DNA of 64,000 bases. Origin: Enterobacteriaceae bacterium RIT714. Lineage in GTDB: Bacteria; Pseudomonadota; Gammaproteobacteria; Enterobacterales; Enterobacteriaceae. Under the pieces are notes generated by a model that saw only the letters and a program-made list of their open reading frames with translations, did not search any database and was not told the origin of the DNA. The DNA is taken from assembly GCA_009668015.1 (NCBI GenBank), contig WJYB01000012.1:1-64000 (forward strand), read 5' to 3'. Both the position numbers and the translations under genes were made by a program. How positions within the stretch are numbered: the stretch's first letter is position 1; every line of letters begins with the position of its first letter. Below, in pieces: positions 39,751-47,444 of the stretch.

Positions 39751-41493
39751 TCAACGCAGTAACGCTATAAACCCCTCGTAGTCCGTAATATTCTCGATTG
39801 TCTCTGCCGAATGACCGTTCAAAACGCTTGCCAGAAAGCTAAAAACTTTCAGCTCCTGTCGATTCGCGGCGCTGGCGCAGGCCATCACCAGATGCTTTAC
39901 CTCTTCGCCGTTCACGCTGAGCGCACGTTCAAGGGTCACGAAAAATCCGCGAAAGGATTTCGACTGCTCGCTCCAGCAATGGGGAATCGCAATACGATTC
40001 ACGATCAGGTTTTCCCCCTCCAGCTCTCGCTGGCAGATCCGCAGGGCTTCCACCGGCGTCAACAACTCTCTGGCACTTAACTGTTTGGCGATCGCGGCGA
40101 TAATCTGCGCCCAGCTTTCATCCGCTGCGTTGTGATAGTGAAAATACCCTTCGGCGGGGAAAAATCGTTCCGGCTGCTGGCGAATAAACGCGGAGGCGAG
40201 AAAATCCTTAATCTGATCGATACCGGCGGCGGTGATGATATTGCGGATCGTCAGAACGTGGCGCGGCCCGCAGTCCAGCACGTCGTGGCCGTTATTGATG
40301 ATAAGCGTTGGCGTCAGCTCTTCGCATACGGCGGCAAGCTCATCCCGCGTGCGCACCACAATCACCCGGCAGTTCAATACTTCGCGCTCAATCGCCATTT
40401 GATTGATGGCGGCAATCGCATTCTGATCGGCAACCAGCACCACCGGCGTTGATTCATGTTGGTGGCGCTCCAGCGCGCAGGCGAAGTAAAGTCCCGGCAG
40501 ATCGCTGTCAATCACGGGAACATCCATTAACGTTCGCAGATGATTGATGAATTTGACGCTCATATCAAACGCAGCAGGCCAGGCGGCCTTGAGATTATTC
40601 ATTGACCCCTGACGAATTTCTGCCAGCCATTGCGGCATCGCCGCGCAGCGCTTGAGATGGCCGGTCAGATCGTCAATCAGCTGCGCATCCACCACATGCG
40701 GTGAGCCTGCGCTGGCGCTGGCGGTAAGTAATTCCGTCACCCAGGCGGGCGTGATGTCGTTGGCGTGCTGCTGTAAATCATCGAGCAGCGCCGCCAGACG
40801 TCCGAGTATCGCGGCATTTATCCAGATCCCGGCGCGATCCGTACAGCTGCGCAGTGAGTGAGAATGTGCGCCTGAAGAGGGCGCAGCCAGTTGCTCGCGC
40901 AGGGCGTACACCGCCAGAATCAGGCTGATCAGATAGTCTGCGGAGATGTCGGGCCAGTCTGCCAGACGACGGCAATGCTCCTGAAGCACGGCGAACGAGG
41001 CGGGCGTGACGCCGACAAGAGGATAAACAAAGGGATCTTTGCGAAACAGATTCGCCAGCAGCATGATGCGTTTGCTTTCGCCAACGTCGATAAAATGCCC
41101 GGCTCCCGGACGACTCGCCAGGGTGAAGGTTTTGGCGTGGCGCGTTTTCAGCCGTGGCAGACGCTCCGCGACCCAGGCGTCAGGCAAATCCAGCGCATCG
41201 GCAAGCTGAGCGCGGGAAATGACCGGGTGGATCAGCAGCAGGGCCAGCATCCGGTCATCATTATCATGGCGTTGTAAAAGCTGGAAATAGCTTTTTCTGT
41301 CAACGATTTCCAGCTGATACCGGGCATTGCCCGCCGTGCGAATGTGCGCCTTTCCGCTCAGGGTAAATTTAAGATAATCAATATCCCGCAGGATGGTGCG
41401 GGCCGAAACGCCAGTCTGCCGCGCCAGCACGCCGAGCGTCACGGGCTGTGATTCAAGGGCATCAAGCAGGGAAAACTGGCGTTCATTCAACAT
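39751..41493 (-). CDS. frvR: Putative frv operon regulator FrvR
   Basis: A 580-aa regulator of the BglG/LicR type. The N-terminal helix-turn-helix is visible (VLARQTGVSARTILRDIDYL, about residues 18-37). PTS regulation domains fill the middle. A C-terminal EIIA-like domain carries a probable phospho-histidine in NRIAIPHCW. Such proteins activate their operon depending on phosphorylation by PTS components, here FrvA and FrvB. It is the last gene of frvABXR. The inducing sugar has not been established, even in E. coli. Confidence 0.92.
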   Translation of the reverse strand: MLNERQFSLLDALESQPVTLGVLARQTGVSARTILRDIDYLKFTLSGKAHIRTAGNARYQLEIVDRKSYFQLLQRHDNDDRMLALLLIHPVISRAQLADALDLPDAWVAERLPRLKTRHAKTFTLASRPGAGHFIDVGESKRIMLLANLFRKDPFVYPLVGVTPASFAVLQEHCRRLADWPDISADYLISLILAVYALREQLAAPSSGAHSHSLRSCTDRAGIWINAAILGRLAALLDDLQQHANDITPAWVTELLTASASAGSPHVVDAQLIDDLTGHLKRCAAMPQWLAEIRQGSMNNLKAAWPAAFDMSVKFINHLRTLMDVPVIDSDLPGLYFACALERHQHESTPVVLVADQNAIAAINQMAIEREVLNCRVIVVRTRDELAAVCEELTPTLIINNGHDVLDCGPRHVLTIRNIITAAGIDQIKDFLASAFIRQQPERFFPAEGYFHYHNAADESWAQIIAAIAKQLSARELLTPVEALRICQRELEGENLIVNRIAIPHCWSEQSKSFRGFFVTLERALSVNGEEVKHLVMACASAANRQELKVFSFLASVLNGHSAETIENITDYEGFIALLR

Positions 41494-41502
41494 GCTGCAT
41501 CC

Positions 41503-42564
41503 TTAGCGAAACTGCGTAAACGCGGCGACGTGCTCCTCGTCGAGGGACATCAACAGCTCATGCACGATGGTGAAAGCCGCGTCGTAATCCGTTGCTGAAA
41601 TCATACCGCTATTGGCATGTAGATAACGTGTCGGCAGGCAAAGCGCCACCACCGGGCGACCCCCGCCCATAACGTTATACCGCCCGCCATCGGTCGCCCC
41701 GGTTTTCATGGTGCTAAACTGCAGCGCCGCTTCCCGTTTTTCGGCGCTCGCTTTCAGTGCCGCCAGCAGTTTCTGATTTGGAAAATAGCGTTTGTCGAAC
41801 AGCATCACCCCAGGACCCTGGCCGAGTTGCAGCGGATATTTCACCGCGTCGATACCCGGCACATCGCCTGCCACGGCGGTATCCAGCACGATCACGACAT
41901 CTGGTTTAATGGTCTCGGCGGAGGTTTGCGCCCCGCGCAGACCCACCTCTTCTTCCACGCTCCCGACGCCGTAAAGAGTGATATTCGGGTTAGTGACGCT
42001 CTGGAAAAGCTCGGCCATTAGCGCGCAACCGACGCGGTTATCCAGCGCTTTGGCGACAATTTTGTCTTCGCCCCAGCGAGCAAAATTGGCTTCCGGGCTA
42101 ATGAAATCGCCCATCGCAATGCCGCGTTTTTCCACCTCTTCGCGACTGTTCGCACCAATATCGACAAACATCTCGTCAAAGGCCATCGGCTGCTGTTTTT
42201 GTTTTTCGCTCAACGCATGGGGGGCGACAGAGCCGATCACGCCGGGGATTTTGCTCCCGCTGCGGGTGCGGAGGGTCACGCGATGGTTCAGCATCGACTG
42301 GCTCCACCAGCCGCCGATGGTGTCGAAGCGAATAAAGCCCTCGTCGGTGATATGGGTGACCATAAAACCGACTTCATCCATGTGTCCGACGATGGCGACT
42401 TTCGGGCCGCGCGTGCCTTTGCGGGCGATAAAGCTGCCCAGCCCGTCAAAGCGGATTTCATCAGCGTGATTTTCCAGGGTGCCAATAAGAACATCGCGTA
42501 CCTCCTGCTCATCGCCGCTGACTGCACTGCAATCGCACAGGGTTTTCAGTAAATCAATGTTCAT
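41503..42564 (-). CDS. frvX: M42-family aminopeptidase-like FrvX
   Basis: A 353-aa metallo-aminopeptidase of the M42/glutamyl aminopeptidase family with a full set of metal and catalytic residues (His and Asp in VGHMDEVG, Asp in ALDNRVGC, Glu-Glu in SVEEEVGLRG, Asp in VLDTAV and His in YLHANSGM). These enzymes form large tetrahedral dodecamers. It overlaps frvB by 11 nt. Its place in a PTS operon suggests a substrate with an amide or peptide bond, for example an amino-acid/sugar conjugate; that is inference. Confidence 0.93.
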   Translation of the reverse strand: MNIDLLKTLCDCSAVSGDEQEVRDVLIGTLENHADEIRFDGLGSFIARKGTRGPKVAIVGHMDEVGFMVTHITDEGFIRFDTIGGWWSQSMLNHRVTLRTRSGSKIPGVIGSVAPHALSEKQKQQPMAFDEMFVDIGANSREEVEKRGIAMGDFISPEANFARWGEDKIVAKALDNRVGCALMAELFQSVTNPNITLYGVGSVEEEVGLRGAQTSAETIKPDVVIVLDTAVAGDVPGIDAVKYPLQLGQGPGVMLFDKRYFPNQKLLAALKASAEKREAALQFSTMKTGATDGGRYNVMGGGRPVVALCLPTRYLHANSGMISATDYDAAFTIVHELLMSLDEEHVAAFTQFR

Positions 42565-43999
42565 GGGAGATCTCCAGCCGGGCGGCCTGACGTTTCAGCC
42601 ACCAGCTTTTCAGTAGAATAATCAGCGAAATATTCAGCGTCAGGCCAATGGCCAGCACCAGATAGAAAGAGCCTGCCGGAGACATCAGGCCGATCAGCGG
42701 GTCGAACACGCCCAGCCCCGGCGCCAGCCGCTGAATGCCAAAGGAGATGGTGAGCATGCCCGCGATACCGCCGCTCAGGGTATTGGCGGTCAGCATCGGC
42801 AGTGGCGCGGCGAGCGCGTAAGGAATCGCAGGTTCGGTGGCGACAGTTGCTCCCACCACAATCGCGCTGCTGGCTGCCGCTTTCTCCTGCGCGGTAAAGA
42901 GTTTCGGGGCGAGATAAGTCGCAATGCCTGCCGCGACGGGCGGCATCAGCGCGACGACGCCGACGATGGCGTACCAGTCGTAGATATGTTTTTCCAGCAG
43001 CGAGAAGCAGAAGAACCACGCGGTTTTGTTGACCGGGCCGCCCATGTCGAAGGCCAGCATCGCGCCGACGAGGAACGCCGCACCGAGCTTCATCGACGGC
43101 GGGATCGTGTTGAGGAAATGCAGCAGACCGCCCATCAGATCGGACATCAGCGGCCCAATCACGTAATAGGTCAGCACGCCAAAAAGCAGCAGGGTGACAA
43201 ACGGGATCAGCATCGACCCAAGCAGCGGCTGCAGCGCCTTGCCCAGTTTGAGCTTGCGGAACCACAGCACGAAATAGCCAATCGCCAGGCCAAGCACCAC
43301 CGCGCCGAGAAAACCCGCGCCGGAATGAGTACCCAGCAGCCCTTTGTCATTCGCCAGATAGCAAACCAGAAACGCAGGCGCAAACGCCGGTTTATCGCCA
43401 ATCGACAGGGCGATGTAGGCGCCCATAATCGGGATCATAAAGGTGAATCCCAGATAACCAATCGACTCGATCACCCAGGTAAACGACGGCGCGCCTTTCG
43501 CCATATCCGTGTAAGGCAGCCCGAACTGCACCAGCATATTGGCGAGGGCGACAAGAATACCGCCGCCAATCACAAACGGCAGCGCCGCCGATACGCCCGC
43601 CATGAGATGACTCATCACGCTGCCCTTTTGCACCTCCTGTTTACCCAGCTTGACGCTGTTATCGGCGGAGAAAAGCTGCGATTGCGTAGGTAAATGTTCA
43701 AAAATGGCGTCGATGTTTTTTAACGCCTGCGAGACAGGGATTTGATAAACCTGTTTGCCGGCAAATCTTGCCCGGTCCTCAGCGCTCAGGCCGCGACCGG
43801 TCGCCAGAATCACATAATCAGCGGCGTGAATGGCGGCATCGCTCAGGTGATTTTCTACTCCGCTCGACCCCTGGGTCTCTACCTGAATGGTGTGGCCCAG
43901 GGCGCGTGCCTTGCGCTCCAGCGCCTCGGCCACCATATAGGTGTGCGCAATGCCCGCCGGACAGTTGGTGATCGCCACCAGGCGGAATGATTTTTCCAT
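42554..43999 (-). CDS. frvB: PTS fructose-like EIIBC component FrvB
   Basis: A 481-aa fusion. The EIIB domain (residues 1-100) has the phospho-cysteine at residue 13 in ITNCPAGIAHT. The membrane EIIC domain (about 125-470) has some nine or ten helices and belongs to the fructose/mannitol superfamily. Phosphate passes from HPr through FrvA to FrvB to an unknown sugar during uptake. The start is 10 bp after frvA. Confidence 0.94.
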   Translation of the reverse strand: MEKSFRLVAITNCPAGIAHTYMVAEALERKARALGHTIQVETQGSSGVENHLSDAAIHAADYVILATGRGLSAEDRARFAGKQVYQIPVSQALKNIDAIFEHLPTQSQLFSADNSVKLGKQEVQKGSVMSHLMAGVSAALPFVIGGGILVALANMLVQFGLPYTDMAKGAPSFTWVIESIGYLGFTFMIPIMGAYIALSIGDKPAFAPAFLVCYLANDKGLLGTHSGAGFLGAVVLGLAIGYFVLWFRKLKLGKALQPLLGSMLIPFVTLLLFGVLTYYVIGPLMSDLMGGLLHFLNTIPPSMKLGAAFLVGAMLAFDMGGPVNKTAWFFCFSLLEKHIYDWYAIVGVVALMPPVAAGIATYLAPKLFTAQEKAAASSAIVVGATVATEPAIPYALAAPLPMLTANTLSGGIAGMLTISFGIQRLAPGLGVFDPLIGLMSPAGSFYLVLAIGLTLNISLIILLKSWWLKRQAARLEISHEH

Positions 44000-44009
44000 G
44001 ATTTGCCCC

Positions 44010-44456
44010 TTATTGGCTTAGCGTCTGGTTTAACAGCGCCAGAATCTGGTCGGCATCGCCCACTTTGAGCTGCGCGATAAAATCGGCGTGAATAATTTTG
44101 CGGCACAGGCTGCCGATCACTTTCACCTGGTCGTCCTCGCCCTCCTGGGGCACGCCGAGGCAGATCCAGCAGGTGACGAGCTCGTCATCGCTGGCTTTCC
44201 AGTCCACGCCCGCCGTCTGGCGCGCGAAGAGGATGAAGGGATGTTTGACCGTCGCGCTCTTGCCGTGCGGCACCGCGATGCCTGAACCAAATCCGGTGGA
44301 ATGCTGTTTTTCGCGCAGTAACAGCGTCTGCAAAAAGGCGCTGCGATCGGTGATAAAGCCATTCTGAAAGGCCATATCGGACAGAGCTTTCAGCACGGAA
44401 TAGGCGCTATTGCCATGGATATCGAGGTTAATGCAGTGAGGGTTTAGAAGGGCCAT
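44010..44456 (-). CDS. frvA: PTS EIIA component FrvA
   Basis: A 148-aa EIIA of the fructose/mannitol class with the phospho-histidine at residue 64 (GIAVPHGKS). First gene of frvABXR, preceded by ACGGAGCG. The operon is one complete PTS without its own HPr. Its promoter lies in the 142-bp gap toward azlD. Confidence 0.94.
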   Translation of the reverse strand: MALLNPHCINLDIHGNSAYSVLKALSDMAFQNGFITDRSAFLQTLLLREKQHSTGFGSGIAVPHGKSATVKHPFILFARQTAGVDWKASDDELVTCWICLGVPQEGEDDQVKVIGSLCRKIIHADFIAQLKVGDADQILALLNQTLSQ

Positions 44457-44598
44457 CGTGCCGCTCCGTCAGAGAATGTCTGAACCCATTTTACGGAGGG
44501 GCGACGGGGGCTATGAGAGGGAATATGTCAGCGCACGGTGACAAGAGAGCAGGGAAGCACAGGGGAGAGTTGTGGGCGACGCCACATTCTCAGAGGAG

Positions 44599-44638
44599 AG
44601 ATATTCCCTGATGAATACTCCATCATCAGGGAATATCT
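44599..44638. terminator. Long perfect hairpin after azlD
   Basis: AGATATTCCCTGATGA and TCATCAGGGAATATCT form a perfect 16-bp stem with an 8-nt loop, starting 4 bp after the azlD stop. No T run follows on the minus strand, so it may act as a 3'-end stabiliser or Rho-assisted stop, or as a DNA operator. Confidence 0.6.
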
Positions 44639-44642
44639 TTGA

Positions 44643-44966
44643 TCAATGTAAACCGGCCACGCGCAGCAGCGCCGTCACCACCGCCGCCGCAATAATCACC
44701 ACGATTAAAGGCACTTTGCGCCAGGCCAAAAACACCGCAAACGCCACGCCCAACACCCGCGCCATTCCGGCGAAATGCTCACCTTCATAGAATGTTGTCG
44801 CCAGCGCCACGGAGAACAGCAAAACCGTCGCGGCATCCGAAAGCAGCGCCTGAGCGCGTTCAGACAGCGCCAGTCGATTGCCGATTTTTGCCCCGGCCAG
44901 ACGCATCAGATAGGTTCCGGCTGACAAAATCGCCATCCCGAGAATAAAAATCGTCATGTTTTCCAC
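44643..44966 (-). CDS. AzlD-family branched-chain amino acid exporter subunit
   Basis: A 107-aa membrane protein with four hydrophobic helices, the small partner of an AzlC protein. AzlCD pairs (YgaZH in E. coli) export branched-chain or related amino acids. The GTG start at 44966 overlaps the azlC stop by one base (TAGTG); an ATG three codons later is an alternative. The substrate of this pair is unknown. Confidence 0.88.
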   Translation of the reverse strand: MENMTIFILGMAILSAGTYLMRLAGAKIGNRLALSERAQALLSDAATVLLFSVALATTFYEGEHFAGMARVLGVAFAVFLAWRKVPLIVVIIAAAVVTALLRVAGLH

Positions 44967-45625
44967 TATTTTTTCCTCGTCGCCAGACCCAGTAAAGAGA
45001 GCAGCACCGGTAAACCTACCGGCGCAAACGGCACCGCCGCGAGTGACAACGCCGCGCCGCTACAGGCGCGGATCAGCGTGGTGCGGTTTTTAAACGCCGG
45101 TACGACGAGCGCCAGCAAGATGGCGGGAAACACCGCATCAAGGCCAATGGTTTCAGGGGCGGGTAACAGTTTACCGACCACGGTTCCGAGCAGCGTACCC
45201 AGCGGCCAGACGATCGCCACGCCCAGACCGCACAGCCAGTAGGCGGCTTTGCGTTGTTCAGGCGTTTTTTGCGACAGGCCAAACACCACGCTTTCATCAT
45301 TCATAATGTGGCAACCCAACAGGCTTGCACCGCGTTTGCCGACGAGATCGCGCACCGTCACGCCGAACGGTACGTGTCGGGCATTGACCAGTAAACCCGC
45401 CGCCGCCGCTGCCAGGGGATTACCGCCGCTGGCGACGATGCCGATAAACATAAATTCAGACGCGCCGGCGAGTACCGTCAGGGAAAGCACATACGGCACC
45501 CAAATCGGGAAGCCATAGGCCATCGCCAGCGATCCATACGACATGCCCACAACGCCAACGGCCAGGCATACCAGAACGATCGCTTTGACGGTGTCGCCTT
45601 TGAGGCAAGAGAGGGAATTTTTCAT
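44966..45625 (-). CDS. AzlC-family amino acid exporter
   Basis: A 219-aa integral membrane protein with AzlC signatures (ASEFMFIGIVASGGNPLAAA and LLVNARHVPFGV). It is the large subunit of an AzlCD exporter. It starts divergently from an HTH-cupin regulator, with 102 bp between the starts that contain repeated GAACGA motifs. This pairing suggests export induced by a ligand sensed by the cupin domain. The whole set is absent from E. coli at this place. Confidence 0.9.
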   Translation of the reverse strand: MKNSLSCLKGDTVKAIVLVCLAVGVVGMSYGSLAMAYGFPIWVPYVLSLTVLAGASEFMFIGIVASGGNPLAAAAAGLLVNARHVPFGVTVRDLVGKRGASLLGCHIMNDESVVFGLSQKTPEQRKAAYWLCGLGVAIVWPLGTLLGTVVGKLLPAPETIGLDAVFPAILLALVVPAFKNRTTLIRACSGAALSLAAVPFAPVGLPVLLSLLGLATRKK

Positions 45626-45642
45626 ACCGTTTTAGCCATATC

Positions 45643-45702
45643 GAACGAGTATCCATTATAATGAACGCTTCAATGTCGTTTTTCAAGATGAACGATTCGT
45701 TC
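45643..45702. promoter_or_regulatory. Candidate operator sites between azlC and its regulator
   Basis: A perfect palindrome GAACGA-T-TCGTTC lies at 45690-45702, 26 bp before the regulator start. Single GAACG(A) half-sites recur at 45643 and 45663, exactly 20 bp apart. They are likely bound by the adjacent HTH protein; this is inference. Confidence 0.5.
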
Positions 45703-45727
45703 GATTTATAGAACAAGAGGCCGTTTT

Positions 45728-46276
45728 ATGACGCAGCCAATCAGCGTTATCGCCAAAAGTTTGGTGCGAGAACGCCTGCGAACCGGGCTTTCACTGGCAG
45801 AAATTGCACGCCGTGCCGGAATCGCCAAATCCACACTCTCCCAGCTGGAATCAGGAAACGGGAATCCGAGTCTGGAAACGCTCTGGTCACTTTGCGTCGC
45901 GTTGGGCATTCCGTTTGCCCGTTTACTGGAGCCGCAGCTGCCGACCACGCAGGTGATCCGCCGTGGCGAAGGGACGAAGGTGATTGCCGAGCAGGCCAAT
46001 TATCAGGCCATTTTACTGGCGGCCTGCCCGCCGGGCGCACGCCGCGATGTGTATATGCTCATGACTCAACCTGGCGCGGACCGAATTTCTCAGCCGCATC
46101 CGCCGGGGTCAGTAGAACATATCATCGTCACGCAGGGCCGGGCGTTAATCGGATTAACGGATGCGCCGGAAGAGCTGGGCGAAGGGGATTACATCTGTTA
46201 TCCCGCCGACCAGCCGCATATTTTCAAGGCGCTGGAGCCGGACACCCATGCGATTCTGGTCGCAGAACAGAACTAA
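45728..46276 (+). CDS. HTH-cupin (XRE-family) transcriptional regulator
   Basis: A 182-aa protein. An XRE-type helix-turn-helix (about residues 8-65, LSLAEIARRAGIAKSTLSQL) joins a C-terminal cupin sensor domain (about 105-178, HPPGSVEHIIVTQGRALIGL). Such regulators usually control an adjacent transporter or catabolic gene in response to a small ligand. Its divergent position makes azlCD the likely target. The ATG follows AAGAGG at 7 bases. A hairpin (CACTGGACG/CGTCCGGTG) follows the stop. Confidence 0.9.
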   Translation: MTQPISVIAKSLVRERLRTGLSLAEIARRAGIAKSTLSQLESGNGNPSLETLWSLCVALGIPFARLLEPQLPTTQVIRRGEGTKVIAEQANYQAILLAACPPGARRDVYMLMTQPGADRISQPHPPGSVEHIIVTQGRALIGLTDAPEELGEGDYICYPADQPHIFKALEPDTHAILVAEQN

Positions 46277-46344
46277 TCCACACTGGACGCTTGCCGTCCG
46301 GTGCGTGACACTATTGGCGTTCAAACCTTCAGACACGGAATAAC

Positions 46345-47340
46345 ATGTCGCTTAAAGCCATTGCCAAAGAACTGGGGCTGTCTGTCACCACGGTCAGCCG
46401 CGCCCTCAACGGATATGATGACGTTTCCCGCGAGACGCGTGCGCGCGTGGAAGCTGAAGCGCAGCGCCGCGGCTATCGGCCCAATACGTTTGCGCGTCGG
46501 CTGAAGATGGGCAAAATCGACGCGGTCGGGCTGGTCTTTCCGGTGCATCCGGTTCCGCTCAATAACAGCGTTTTTATGGACATGGTCGGCGAAATTAGCC
46601 ACGAACTGGCGCGACATGAGATCGATTTGCTGCTCATTGCCGATGACGATCTGGCCGACAAGCACAGCTATATGCGCATGGTACAAAGCCGTCGCGTGGA
46701 TGCGCTGATCGTCGCCCACACCCTCGACAGCGATCCGCGTCTGGAGCAGCTGCAAAATGCCGGTTTTCCCTTTCTGGCGCTGGGCCGCAGCCAGTTGTCA
46801 AAACCCTACGCCTGGTTTGACTTCGACAACTATGCCGGCACGTACAATGCCACGCGCTGGTTGATGGCGAAGGGCCATCAGCGTATCGCGCTGCTGGGCG
46901 AAAGCAACAATCAGGCGTTTATCACCCAGCGCCGCCTGGGATATCTCGATGCGCTTCGCGAGGCGGGGCTTTCCAGCGAATGGCTGCGTACGATGCCGCC
47001 CTCTCGCCGCGCGGGATACACCACCACGCTGGAGCTGCTGGCGCTACCCGAACCGCCCACCGCCATCGTCACCGACTGCAACACCCACGGCGACGGGGCT
47101 GCGATGGCGCTTGCCCAATGCGGGCGACTGACCGGCGACAATGCGGTTTCGCTGGTGGTTTACGACGGCCTGCCGCAGGACAGCATCGTGGATGCCGACG
47201 TGGCGGCGGTGATCCAGTCCACCCGCCAGGGCGTGGGTAAGCAGATTGCCGATATGGTTCGCCAGCTGATCAACGGCGATGACATCACCCGTCTTCAGGT
47301 GCTCTGGCAGCCTGAATTTTCACCGGGCCAGACGGCTTAA
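46345..47340 (+). CDS. LacI-family repressor of the alpha-galactoside locus
   Basis: A 331-aa LacI/GalR protein. The N-terminal helix-turn-helix and hinge are clear (SLKAIAKELGLSVTTVSRAL, then RRGYRPNTFARRL). A periplasmic-binding-protein-like sensor domain follows. Immediately downstream lie two operator-like sequences and then genes for alpha-galactosidase and a LacY-type permease. It probably represses them until an alpha-galactoside such as melibiose or raffinose is present, in the manner of RafR; this is inferred from context. Confidence 0.9.
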   Translation: MSLKAIAKELGLSVTTVSRALNGYDDVSRETRARVEAEAQRRGYRPNTFARRLKMGKIDAVGLVFPVHPVPLNNSVFMDMVGEISHELARHEIDLLLIADDDLADKHSYMRMVQSRRVDALIVAHTLDSDPRLEQLQNAGFPFLALGRSQLSKPYAWFDFDNYAGTYNATRWLMAKGHQRIALLGESNNQAFITQRRLGYLDALREAGLSSEWLRTMPPSRRAGYTTTLELLALPEPPTAIVTDCNTHGDGAAMALAQCGRLTGDNAVSLVVYDGLPQDSIVDADVAAVIQSTRQGVGKQIADMVRQLINGDDITRLQVLWQPEFSPGQTA

Positions 47341-47370
47341 ATCACCGCAAAACTCTAAAGTCGATCACAG

Positions 47371-47409
47371 ATCCGAAACGTTTGGGTTGGTATCCGAAAC
47401 GTTTCGGAT
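47371..47409. promoter_or_regulatory. Tandem LacI-family operators before the alpha-galactosidase gene
   Basis: ATCCGAAACGTTTCGGAT at 47392-47409 is a perfect 18-bp palindrome with the central CG typical of LacI/GalR sites. A second, imperfect copy (ATCCGAAACGTTTGGGT) lies at 47371-47387. The centres are 21 bp apart, two helical turns, so two dimers would bind the same DNA face. Confidence 0.85.
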
Positions 47410-47444
47410 CAACACTCAGGACATCCGATGACAGGAGATGTCCG

